Below are positions 35,979-43,135 of a stretch of DNA of 43,135 nt, piece after piece. The stretch's first letter is position 1. Each line of letters opens with the position of its first letter. The position numbers and the translations under genes are program-made. Source of the DNA: Allobosea sp. AAP35 (GTDB lineage: Bacteria; Pseudomonadota; Alphaproteobacteria; Rhizobiales; Beijerinckiaceae); the NCBI RefSeq assembly GCF_001295925.1, contig NZ_LJHQ01000030.1:1-43135 (forward strand). Reading direction: 5' to 3'. The notes under the pieces were generated by a model, which worked only from the letters and a program-made list of their open reading frames with translations, was not told the origin of the DNA and did no database searches.

Positions 35979-38957
35979 TTACGCCGCTGCGATCTGGCAC
36001 AGCGTGACCTTGCCTTCGTGCATCGCCGTGACCGGGTCGTAACCATAGGTCGTGACGATGTTGACCGACTCGCCGAGCACGATCGGGTCCGTCCCCTTCG
36101 GATAGTTCCCGCGCTGGTCCTGGCCCTGATAGAAGCCGCCGAAGTGGAACGGCATGAAGGCGACGCCCCTGCCGACACGCTCGGTGACCAGCGCCTTGAC
36201 CCGCGCCTTGGAGTTGTTCTCCGGACCGGAGACCCAGACGAAGGAGCCGTCCCTGATGCCGCGCGCGGTGGCGTCGGCCGGGTTGATCTCGACGAACATG
36301 TCCTGCTGCAATTCGGCCAGCCAGCGGTTCGAGCGCGTCTCCTCGCCGCCGCCTTCGTACTCGACCAGGCGACCCGAGGTCAGGACGATCGGGAAGGATT
36401 TGGCGATGCCCTTCTCGACCGCGGCCTTCTGGACCGAGGTGTGCAGGTTGGGGATACGCAGCGTGCGCTCGTCGGGGCGCGCCGGCCATTTGGCGACCAA
36501 GTCGACGCGCGGCGAGTAGATCGGCTCGCGATGCGTCGGCACCGGGTCAGGCAGGTTCCAGGCGTTCGCGCGGGCCTTGCCGTTGCCGTAGGGCACGCAG
36601 CCATGGGCGAGCGCGACGCGCTGGATGCCACCCGAAATATCATTGGCCCAGTTCACCGCATCAATGTTGGCGCCACCGACCCAGGTGATCGTCTCGACCT
36701 CCTTGAGCGTCAGCTCGGCGTCCCAGCCGAGCTTCTTCAGCACGCCCATGGTGAATTCGGGATAGCCGTCCTTGATCTCGGAGTTCAGCGAGTAGGAGCC
36801 GTTCTCCGCCAGCAGCGTGTCGTTGACCTTGCTGCCATCGGCGAGCGTGCGCTCGCGGGTGAGGCCAAAGCGCGGACGGAAGGTGCCGCCGCCGTTATTG
36901 GCCGCAAGCGAGGTGTTATAGAGGATGTGGGTGCCGGGATGCTTGAGTTCCGGTGTGCCCCAGCACGGCCAGGGCAGGCCGTAGAAATCGTTCTCGACAG
37001 GCGAGCCGACCGCGCCGCGCAACGAGACCAGGTCGAACTTGTCCTGGTGCTGCATGTGGAGCTTCAGGCGCTCGGGAGACTGGCCGGTATAGCCGGTCGA
37101 CCAGCCGCCCTTGTTGATCTCGCGCAGGATCGATTCGGCCGACGGCTCGGGGCCGTATTTGCCCTGGATCAGCTCGAAGTTCTTGTGCATCGGCTCGGCG
37201 AAACCGAGCTTCTGCGCCAGCTTGTAGATGACGAAATAGTCGCTGGCCGCCTCGAAGATCGGCTCGACGATCTTCTCGCCCCACTGCACGGAGCGGTTCG
37301 AGCAGGTGCGCGAGCCCGAGCACTCGAACTGGGTGCCGATCGGCAGGAGATAGGTGCCGTTCTTGCGCCCGCCGAGCGAGACGAAGTTGGTCGGGTGCGG
37401 ATCGGCGACGACCAGCAGTTCGAGCTTCTCCAGGCCCTTCACGGCGTCGGGCATGCGCGGGATGGTGTTACCGCCATGGCCCATGACGAACATGGCCTTG
37501 AGGTTGTCCTTCTGGTCGACCTGTTCGGCCGGCAGATTGGCAGCGTCGAACCAGCGGGTCGAGGTGTGGCCCGAGGTCTCCATATTGGCTTTGGCCGTGC
37601 GGGCCGGGCGCCCGCCCTTGGCCGGGACCTGGTCGAAGCGCGTGACGAAGTAATCGTAAGGCACGTCCCAGACGCGAGCCCAATGGCGCCAGGCGCCTTC
37701 GACCAGGCCGTAATAGCAAGGCAGATTCGAGATATCGAGGCCGAAATCGGTCGCGCCCTGCACGTTGCAGTGGCCGCGGAAGATGTTGGCGCCGTTGCCC
37801 ATGCCGCCGACATTGCCGGTGGCGAGGAGCAGGTTGCAGATCGCACGGACGTTGGCCGTGCCGACCGAGTGCTGCGTCACGCCCATGCACCAGATGAAGG
37901 TCGCGGGCTTGACCTTGGCGAAGGTCTCGGCGGCGCGCTTCAGCTGCGCCTCGGGCACGCCGGTGATGTCCTCGACGGTCTTGGGGTCGTATTTCTCGAC
38001 CTCCTTGCGGACGTCGTCCATGCCGTGCACGCGGGCGGCGAGGAAGGCCTGGTCTTCCCAGCCGTTCTTGAAGATGTGCCACATCATGCCCCAGATCACC
38101 GCGATGTCGGTGCCGGAACGGATGCGGATGTAATCGGTCGCATGAGCCGCCGTGCGGGTCAGACGCGGATCGAAGACGATGACGTTGGCGCGGTTGATTT
38201 CCTTGCCCGCCAGGATGTGCTGCATCGAGACCGGATGGGCTTCCGCCGCATTCGAGCCCATGAACATGATCGTCTTGGCGTTGCGGATGTCGTTGTAGGA
38301 GTTCGTCATCGCGCCGTAGCCCCAGGTGTTGGCAACACCCGCGACAGTGGTGGAGTGACAGATGCGCGCCTGGTGATCGACGTTGTTGGTGCCCCAGAAG
38401 GCCGCAAACTTGCGGAAAAGATAGGCGCCTTCGTTGGAGAACTTGGCCGAACCGAGCAGATAGACCGAATCGGCGCCCGACTTGGCGCGGATCTCGTTCA
38501 TCTTGTCGCCGATCTCGTTGATCGCGACGTCCCAGGAAATGCGCTGCCACTGGCCGTCGACCAGCTTCATCGGATATTTGATGCGGCGGTCGCCATGGAC
38601 GACCTCACGCACCGAGGCGCCCTTGGCGCAGTGCGAGCCGCGATTGATCGGGCTTTCCCAGGCCGGCTCCTGGCCGACCCAGACGCCGTTGGCGACCTCG
38701 GCCTTGACCGTGCAGCCCACCGAGCAGTGGGTGCAGATGTTCTTGACGATCTTGGTGCCGGTCGCGGGGCCGATGCCTTGCGCCTCGGCCTTGCGGACGG
38801 AACCGATCTGGATGGCGCCGGCGGCAGCGATGCCGCCCGCGACGAGACCGGAGCGGCGGAGGAAGGCGCGGCGATCCATCACGCCGGAAGACAGGCCGGC
38901 CATCGCCGCCTGGAGCCGGCCGCGCTGGACATCGGCGGTTTTGCGCTTGATCAGCAT
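35979..38957 (-). CDS. fdhA: Formate dehydrogenase alpha subunit (Mo/W-bis-MGD, Cys type)
   Basis: Catalytic subunit, 992 residues, oxidising formate to CO2 in the periplasm. Twin-arginine signal DRRAFLRRSGLVAGG (Arg29-Arg30) follows an unusually long 27-residue lead. A [4Fe-4S] motif is ICTHCSVGC...GSHCAKG; the metal ligand is Cys200 in QARICHSTTV (TGT at 38358-38360, not a selenocysteine TGA). MGD-binding segments and the C-terminal aspartate-decarboxylase-like domain (PIVLTSGRLVEYEGGGEETR) are present. AGAGG lies ten bases before the ATG at 38957; the open frame runs on to 39365 but over the next gene. First large gene of alpha-beta-gamma, downstream of its chaperone. Confidence 0.97.
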   Translation of the reverse strand: MLIKRKTADVQRGRLQAAMAGLSSGVMDRRAFLRRSGLVAGGIAAAGAIQIGSVRKAEAQGIGPATGTKIVKNICTHCSVGCTVKAEVANGVWVGQEPAWESPINRGSHCAKGASVREVVHGDRRIKYPMKLVDGQWQRISWDVAINEIGDKMNEIRAKSGADSVYLLGSAKFSNEGAYLFRKFAAFWGTNNVDHQARICHSTTVAGVANTWGYGAMTNSYNDIRNAKTIMFMGSNAAEAHPVSMQHILAGKEINRANVIVFDPRLTRTAAHATDYIRIRSGTDIAVIWGMMWHIFKNGWEDQAFLAARVHGMDDVRKEVEKYDPKTVEDITGVPEAQLKRAAETFAKVKPATFIWCMGVTQHSVGTANVRAICNLLLATGNVGGMGNGANIFRGHCNVQGATDFGLDISNLPCYYGLVEGAWRHWARVWDVPYDYFVTRFDQVPAKGGRPARTAKANMETSGHTSTRWFDAANLPAEQVDQKDNLKAMFVMGHGGNTIPRMPDAVKGLEKLELLVVADPHPTNFVSLGGRKNGTYLLPIGTQFECSGSRTCSNRSVQWGEKIVEPIFEAASDYFVIYKLAQKLGFAEPMHKNFELIQGKYGPEPSAESILREINKGGWSTGYTGQSPERLKLHMQHQDKFDLVSLRGAVGSPVENDFYGLPWPCWGTPELKHPGTHILYNTSLAANNGGGTFRPRFGLTRERTLADGSKVNDTLLAENGSYSLNSEIKDGYPEFTMGVLKKLGWDAELTLKEVETITWVGGANIDAVNWANDISGGIQRVALAHGCVPYGNGKARANAWNLPDPVPTHREPIYSPRVDLVAKWPARPDERTLRIPNLHTSVQKAAVEKGIAKSFPIVLTSGRLVEYEGGGEETRSNRWLAELQQDMFVEINPADATARGIRDGSFVWVSGPENNSKARVKALVTERVGRGVAFMPFHFGGFYQGQDQRGNYPKGTDPIVLGESVNIVTTYGYDPVTAMHEGKVTLCQIAAA

Positions 38958-38971
38958 GTTTTCTGCGCCTC

Positions 38972-39172
38972 TCAGTAACGGTTGGACCGGTAGAATTCCT
39001 TGACGTGCGCCGACTCGCGGTAGCGCGCCTTGGTCTCTTCCTTGCCCGGATCGACGGCTGCGGCAGGCGTCACCATGGCCGGCGTCGCCGCCAGGGTGGC
39101 ACCGGCGCCGAGCGCCTTGAAAAAGCTGCGGCGATCGACGGCCGGTTTGCCGGATTGTGTTGTTTTCGACAT
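38972..39172 (-). CDS. Small twin-arginine protein of formate dehydrogenase regions (TIGR02811-like)
   Basis: A 66-residue protein found in front of formate dehydrogenase genes. DRRSFFKALGAGATLAATPA is a twin-arginine signal; the mature part is only about 30 residues and ends KEFYRSNRY. ATG at 39172 has GGAG six bases upstream. An alternative ATG at 39211 forms an ATGA overlap with the chaperone stop and would add 13 residues; coupled translation from there is possible. Fourteen bases separate its stop from the alpha start. Its role (perhaps a small subunit or Tat-linked assembly factor) is unknown. Confidence 0.9.
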   Translation of the reverse strand: MSKTTQSGKPAVDRRSFFKALGAGATLAATPAMVTPAAAVDPGKEETKARYRESAHVKEFYRSNRY

Positions 39173-39207
39173 CGTCGTCTCCCACGCATCGTGATGTACG
39201 GTCGTCG

Positions 39208-40017
39208 TCATGCCGGAAGCCTCGCGGCTTGCGTCTCGATCGACAGGAACAGGCTGCCGAGCCGGCCGACAGCCTTGTAGAATTTCGCCGCTTTCGCGAC
39301 TTCGAGATCGGCGAAGAAGCGTTCGCCCCAGGTCTCGACATGCCGGGTAAAGAAGCGATCGGCATCGACGCCGTCGGCTGCGACCTCGCCCCGGATCAGC
39401 TTCGCCATGATGTCGAGCAGGACCGCCATGTGATCCTCGGGCTCGCCGGCACGCTCGTCGCGGGCCAGGCCGAGCGCACCCATGTCCTCGCGGACCAGGG
39501 CGAGCGGCCGCTCATGCAGGAAGCCGGTCAGGTAATAGGAGGCGTAGGGCAGAATCTCGCCGCGGCCGACGCCGATAAAGAGCTCGAAGAATTCGTCGCG
39601 CAGGCTTTCGGGCGTCGCGGCATCCGCCGCCTCGGCAAGCGCGAGATGGGCCATTCCAAGCGGCGAAGCGTCGCCCTGGAGGCCGCGCAACACAGCCAGC
39701 GTCTCGGCCGTCGGCGCACGCCAAAGCAGGGCGCCGATCAGTTCGCATTCGCGGGCGCGGGCCTCATCGACCTCGTCGATGTCTGCGGCCGCTGCAATTT
39801 CAGAACGTCCGGCCATCATCGCCGACCCCGCCTCGGGATACAGATCGGGTCGAAGGTCGCCACGCGAAACTCCCGTGGTCGCCTCGACCGAGAGCACACG
39901 GTCGGCGGGCACGCGCTTCCAGCTTGAGATCGCAGGCTGAGAAATGCCGAGGCTGCGCGCCAGAGCCCTGACGCCGCCGACGCTACCGATCGCTTTCTCC
40001 AGTGCCGGGTCGCGCAT
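39208..40017 (-). CDS. YdaS-like HTH fused to a TorD-family chaperone
   Basis: One open frame of 269 residues. Residues 1-62 match YdaS/Cro-type helix-turn-helix (VRALARSLGISQPAISSWKR, VPADRVLSVEATTGVSRGDL, RPDLYP). Residues 85-260 are a TorD/DmsD chaperone with DEFFELFIGVGRGE, PYASYYL (157-163) and EPEDHM (192-197), the motifs that bind Tat signals of molybdoenzymes. The chaperone half should protect the alpha subunit before export; the DNA-binding half suggests that assembly state is reported to a promoter. Two Met codons (67, 68) could give a chaperone-only product. Its stop overlaps the alternative start of the small Tat gene. A 24-bp dyad lies about 95 bases upstream. Confidence 0.9.
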   Translation of the reverse strand: MRDPALEKAIGSVGGVRALARSLGISQPAISSWKRVPADRVLSVEATTGVSRGDLRPDLYPEAGSAMMAGRSEIAAAADIDEVDEARARECELIGALLWRAPTAETLAVLRGLQGDASPLGMAHLALAEAADAATPESLRDEFFELFIGVGRGEILPYASYYLTGFLHERPLALVREDMGALGLARDERAGEPEDHMAVLLDIMAKLIRGEVAADGVDADRFFTRHVETWGERFFADLEVAKAAKFYKAVGRLGSLFLSIETQAARLPA

Positions 40018-40111
40018 AAGGCCTAGCCAACGTCCTGTTTTTTGATGCCCCCGGCGATCTGCCGGCCGGCATGCCGTGATAATGCCTGCTTATTACCCAG
40101 AACTGAAATTA

Positions 40112-40135
40112 TTCCAAACTGGATTCAGATTGGAA
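40112..40135. promoter_or_regulatory. 24-bp inverted repeat upstream of the chaperone-regulator gene
   Basis: Arms TTCCAAACTG and CAGATTGGAA match at 9 of 10 positions around GATT. It overlaps the DUF3306 stop (40125-40127) and lies about 95 bases before the chaperone ATG, in a locally AT-rich spacer. Either an operator for the YdaS half, or a weak terminator/attenuator of the accessory genes (TAATTTCAG follows on the minus strand). Confidence 0.5.
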
Positions 40136-40856
40136 TGGCACCACCGCCGCGCTTGCGCGTCCGCACCGAAACATCCCTGGGATCATCGCTTTGCTGCGCT
40201 GCAGCATAGACCGGTTGGGCTTCAATGCGCTTCTGGTCGGCCAAATCGAAAGCCTTGGCGCTTTCGTCGCTGCGCCTGATCGCGACCGGCAGGTCCTCGG
40301 GCAGCTCGGTTTCTTGCGCTGCAGCATCGGCATTCGCATTCTCGTCATCAGACGAAAGTTGGTGCGACATGCCGTCGCCTGCTGCCTCTGCCTGCGTCAG
40401 GTCGGGTTTTTCCGGCGGCGGCTCGCCGAAGATCCCGCGCACCATTTCGGCGACATCGTCCGATTCGGTCAGCGGGCCGTAGCCCGGCGCGCCGCCGGGC
40501 GTGTTCCAGTCGAGCGCGTAATCGCGGGCCGGGTTCTCGAAGCCGGCGATGGCCGGATCGTTCTCCCAGGCGCGCCGCATGGCGGCGAGCTTCCAGGCCT
40601 CCGGCACATTCTGTTTCAGCCAGGGCGCCAGCTGGAAATCCTTGTCGATCAAATCGAGCGAAGGCGGCTCGACCAGTTCCAGCTCCTCGGGCGGTTCAGG
40701 CTGGACGTCGGGTGCCACGGCCGGGACCGGGGCCTCGGCGGGGCGTTCCGCCAGGGGCGCGAGCGGCTCCGGCCGGGCGTCGGCTTCCGCCACCTCCCGC
40801 TTGCGCCGCGACCAGCGGCCGAGGAAGCCCTCGTCTTCAGGCGTCGTCGCGCTCAT
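40125..40856 (-). CDS. DUF3306 protein
   Basis: 243 residues, acidic and Pro-rich. The N-terminal FLGRWSRRKREV and central AAMRRAWENDPAIAGFENPA, RDYALDWNTPG are the DUF3306 signature; the C-terminal third is disordered. There is no signal or membrane segment. ATG at 40856 overlaps the DUF3305 stop by four bases (ATGA). DUF3306 genes accompany formate dehydrogenase and TorD genes; the biochemical role is unknown, probably maturation. Confidence 0.88.
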   Translation of the reverse strand: MSATTPEDEGFLGRWSRRKREVAEADARPEPLAPLAERPAEAPVPAVAPDVQPEPPEELELVEPPSLDLIDKDFQLAPWLKQNVPEAWKLAAMRRAWENDPAIAGFENPARDYALDWNTPGGAPGYGPLTESDDVAEMVRGIFGEPPPEKPDLTQAEAAGDGMSHQLSSDDENANADAAAQETELPEDLPVAIRRSDESAKAFDLADQKRIEAQPVYAAAQQSDDPRDVSVRTRKRGGGAIPI

Positions 40857-41395
40857 GACCCGCCCTCGCGCCGCCGGCCGCCGGTTTCGGACTGCGGCGA
40901 GCCGGGCCTGTCGGGACGGGGCGCGCCACCCTTGCGCGGATCATGTTCGGCGCGCTTGCGCTTGATGAATTCGCGCTCGACATGATGCTCGTCGAAGAAG
41001 GCCAGCACCTGCTCGGCGATCGCGTGGGGCATCGGCAGCGCCTCGACGATGTCGCCGACATTCTCGGAATAGACCTCGCCCTCGAAGGGATCGGCGGTGA
41101 CGCCGACGAACTCGATTGCGGGCTCCACCCCCGTCGGCCTGATCGCGACCCAGAGCTTGGCGCGGCCGGCCTGGAAATTCTCGCGGAAATGGGCGGTGTC
41201 GACGGAGTGCAGCGTCAGCGTCGCCGGTCCGAGATAGAAGCTTTGGCGATCGGGCGTGCCTTGCAGCTGCGTCCAGGGCGCCAGCGGCGGCGGCTCGGGC
41301 AGAACCGCGAGCGGCGTCCAGGCGTGGTCGATCCAGGGGGACTCGACCGCGCGGCGCTCGACGACGATGCCGACCTCGATATGGGCTTGCGTCAT
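40853..41395 (-). CDS. DUF3305 protein
   Basis: 180 residues. VGIVVERRAVESPWIDHAWT and PLAVLPEPPP are the DUF3305 signature; the core is beta-rich and ends in a charged, Gly/Arg-rich tail. GAGGA lies seven bases before the ATG. It begins ten bases after the DUF6352 stop and is translationally coupled to DUF3306. No enzyme motif is visible. Confidence 0.9.
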   Translation of the reverse strand: MTQAHIEVGIVVERRAVESPWIDHAWTPLAVLPEPPPLAPWTQLQGTPDRQSFYLGPATLTLHSVDTAHFRENFQAGRAKLWVAIRPTGVEPAIEFVGVTADPFEGEVYSENVGDIVEALPMPHAIAEQVLAFFDEHHVEREFIKRKRAEHDPRKGGAPRPDRPGSPQSETGGRRREGGS

Positions 41396-41405
41396 CGCAT
41401 CATCC

Positions 41406-42416
41406 TCAGTTCGCCATTTCGCGGGTCGCCAGCGGCAGGCCGGTGACGAGGTTCTGCGGCTTCAGCCGCAGCAGGCGGTCGGGCGACATCGCCATGATCA
41501 GATAGATCGGCTTGCCCTTCGCGGCCGGCAAGACCGGCACATCGTCGGGCACCGTCATCGTATAGAGCGCCAGCACGCGCGAGAGATCATCCTCCCCGAC
41601 CGATTGCCCCTGCCAGAGCGCGTTGCCGATGGCCGTGCCTTGCGCATCGAGCCCGACGAACCAGCGCCAGTCGGCATCCTTGACCGTCTCCAGCGGCGTG
41701 ACCGTGACGTCGAAGCCATGGATCTGGCGGACCCAATGGCGCAGCGCCTGGCCGAGCGCGGCGCGCCCCGAGGGCGCTCCGCCGAGGTCGAGCACCATGT
41801 CGAACCCATCCGAGCGCTGCCAGTACTGGTCGGCATTGGCGGGTTTGAGGATGTCGAGCGAGGTCGCGGCCGGGCCGCCCAGCATCGCCAGCAGCGGCGA
41901 GGCGTGTCGATCGGCCTCGTGCCCCTCGATGATGTCGGCGTCGGCGAGCAGGATCGTGTTGTCGTGATGGGTGACGCGCTGGGGCCGGAACAGGCATTCG
42001 GCGGCGCGCGTCACATAGGGATCGTCGAGATCGTCGAGCGCCGCGCGCAGGATGACATGGACGAGCTGGTCGAGGAAGAGCGGGGGAATGCCCGAGACAC
42101 CCTCGCGAATGATGCCGGCATAGGCGGCCTCCAATGTTGGAGCGGCCAGCAGCCGGTCGCGCCAGCCCAGCATGAACAGCCAGTTCTCGCGTGCATCCTG
42201 ATCGAGAATGGCGCTGAGCTCTTCGGGCGAGACGTCAGCCTGGGGCGCGTCCATCAGCTTGCCGTGCAAGGCGCGCTCGGCGGCGCAGGCCTCCTCGGGC
42301 GGCAGCAGTTCGGGCCGCGCCAGATAGGCCTTGAGAAACTCGTCGGTGACCTTGAGCCCGCCGCCGGGTTCAAGGTCCAGCAGGAGATGGCCGGAGGTGG
42401 CCCAGAAATGCGTCAT
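41406..42416 (-). CDS. DUF6352-like protein
   Basis: 336 residues without a known catalytic motif. The N-terminal FWATSGHLLLDLEPGGGLKV, TDEFLKAYLARPELLPPEEA is what I associate with DUF6352 members in formate dehydrogenase regions; central and C-terminal parts contain RVTHHDNTILLADADII and PIYLIMAMSPDRLLRLKPQN. ATG overlaps the DUF6505 stop (ATGA). Family name rests on memory of neighbourhood and sequence; the function is unknown. Confidence 0.75.
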   Translation of the reverse strand: MTHFWATSGHLLLDLEPGGGLKVTDEFLKAYLARPELLPPEEACAAERALHGKLMDAPQADVSPEELSAILDQDARENWLFMLGWRDRLLAAPTLEAAYAGIIREGVSGIPPLFLDQLVHVILRAALDDLDDPYVTRAAECLFRPQRVTHHDNTILLADADIIEGHEADRHASPLLAMLGGPAATSLDILKPANADQYWQRSDGFDMVLDLGGAPSGRAALGQALRHWVRQIHGFDVTVTPLETVKDADWRWFVGLDAQGTAIGNALWQGQSVGEDDLSRVLALYTMTVPDDVPVLPAAKGKPIYLIMAMSPDRLLRLKPQNLVTGLPLATREMAN

Positions 42417-42976
42417 GTCAGCCTGGTCTTTTCGAGATTCTTGTCGAGATTGAGAAGATCGACCTGCTCGACCGGCCCATCATCCTCGCCCGCCACCTCC
42501 AGAAATTCGAAGGCGCGAAAGCCCTCGCTCTGGCTGGAATCGCGCGGCGTCAGGGTGCGGAAGCGCTCGCGGATCTCGCCGTCCTCCAGCGTCCGGTGCA
42601 GAGCCAGCAGCGTCTGCGCGGGATGATCGCAGAGCGAGGCGGCAAAGGCGATCTCTTCGGCCGCGGCCGCTCGCGCGGTCGCTGCATCGGGTGCGCCGAG
42701 CTTGTCGATCAGATGGGCGGCAAGCTGCCCGACGGCGTCGTCGCGCTCGGCTGGCGTCGCATCCGTCACCACCGCCAGTGTGCTCCAGCCGAAACTGGCA
42801 ACGCCGAGGAATCCCGAGCGGAAGGCGGCCTTGCCCTTCGAATCGAGCACTGAGGGGTCGGTCTGGCGAAACAGGAAGGAGCCGGTCACCAGCCACTCAC
42901 CGGGCTCGGCCGCCCGGCGGAAGACAAAGGTGTCGGACGGGTCGAGCCGGATGGCGCGGGGGAGCTTGAGGCTCAC
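42413..42976 (-). CDS. DUF6505-like protein
   Basis: 187 residues, start GTG at 42976 overlapping the upstream stop (GTGA). KLPRAIRLDPSDTFVFRRAA, EPGEWLVTGSF and FLGVASFGWSTLAVV look like the DUF6505 group. Soluble, no signal peptide. It sits in the run of coupled accessory genes. Function unknown. Confidence 0.75.
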   Translation of the reverse strand: MSLKLPRAIRLDPSDTFVFRRAAEPGEWLVTGSFLFRQTDPSVLDSKGKAAFRSGFLGVASFGWSTLAVVTDATPAERDDAVGQLAAHLIDKLGAPDAATARAAAAEEIAFAASLCDHPAQTLLALHRTLEDGEIRERFRTLTPRDSSQSEGFRAFEFLEVAGEDDGPVEQVDLLNLDKNLEKTRLT

Positions 42977-43135
42977 AGCTTGGGCCCGCCGCTGTCGCGA
43001 TCGAGCCAGTCCACCCGCGCCAGCGCCTCGACGAGACTGCGCCGTTCGGTTCCGGCCTGCGTCGTCGCCAGGAGATCGCCATTGGGCTCGATGCCGTGGC
43101 GGGTGCCGACGACCTTGTCGAGCCGGTCGAGCCAG
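42973..43135 (-). CDS. C-terminal end of an accessory gene (possibly biotin/lipoate-ligase-like)
   Basis: 53 codons are visible, reading WLDRLDKVVGTRHGIEPNGD, LLATTQAGTERRSLVEALAR, VDWLDRDSGGPKL. The 5' part lies beyond the window. In comparable loci the gene before DUF6505 is annotated as a biotin/lipoate-protein-ligase-like protein, and this tail would fit, but no diagnostic motif is in view. Its TGA overlaps the next GTG start. Confidence 0.5.
   Translation of the reverse strand, partial: WLDRLDKVVGTRHGIEPNGDLLATTQAGTERRSLVEALARVDWLDRDSGGPKL

Noticed and set aside
38358..38360. Possible selenocysteine at the formate dehydrogenase active site
   Set aside because: The codon is TGT (Cys200), and no TGA is present in the frame.
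35316..38978. Plus-strand open frame of 1220 codons antisense to the formate dehydrogenase genes
   Set aside because: Same artefact; the minus-strand frames carry all catalytic and cluster motifs.

Overview
The window is a high-GC (about two thirds G+C), gene-dense stretch of an alphaproteobacterial chromosome. Several families point to the Hyphomicrobiales, perhaps Bosea or a Methylobacterium/Bradyrhizobium relative: a PodJ-like polarity protein, a TIGR02186-type alphaproteobacterial membrane protein, a TIGR01459 HAD hydrolase, and a formate dehydrogenase locus with DUF3305/DUF3306/DUF6352/DUF6505 accessory genes. The genus is inference. I saw no rRNA, tRNA, CRISPR array, prophage or insertion sequence.

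Layout. 1-2681: an RluB-type pseudouridine synthase (cut by the window edge), divergent tadA, and a small unknown gene. 3104-6296: a secreted M15-like peptidase, then a pair of M16 peptidase genes, one catalytic and one not. 6501-11885: ribF, ileS, lspA and a secreted DUF3035/BamF-like protein, all on the minus strand; ileS carries a patch of clearly lower GC. 11967-17514: MaoC-like hydratase, CheY-like regulator, HAD hydrolase, degenerate EAL protein, and a membrane TPR protein with a winged-helix-like head. 17689-19842: an omega-amino-acid:pyruvate aminotransferase and a ParDE-like toxin-antitoxin pair whose toxin has an in-frame amber stop. 19915-26501: a fatty-acid beta-oxidation operon (MerR regulator, acyl-CoA dehydrogenase, thiolase, FadB-like enzyme) ending in a peptide-deformylase-like gene that lacks key metal ligands. 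26875-32252: podJ-like gene, TSUP anion exporter and TIGR02186 protein.

32271-43135 is a formate dehydrogenase island, all on the minus strand. In transcription order it holds a partial gene (possibly biotin/lipoate-ligase-like), DUF6505, DUF6352, DUF3305, DUF3306, a TorD-type chaperone fused to a YdaS-like DNA-binding domain, a small twin-arginine protein, the periplasmic formate dehydrogenase subunits alpha (Cys type), beta and gamma, then a terminator, mobB and moeA. The logic is consistent: MobB and MoeA supply the molybdenum cofactor, TorD guards the Tat-exported alpha subunit, and the DUF proteins are probable maturation factors. The chaperone-DNA-binding fusion, with a 24-bp inverted repeat in front of it, is the best candidate for an undescribed regulatory system: a chaperone that may report enzyme assembly to its own promoter.

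Other points worth attention are the ileS mosaic patch, the ligand-less deformylase in a fad operon, the broken toxin, a perfect 7-8-7 operator-like dyad in front of the acyl-CoA dehydrogenase, and a family of extragenic palindromes with a 30-bp perfect inverted pair.
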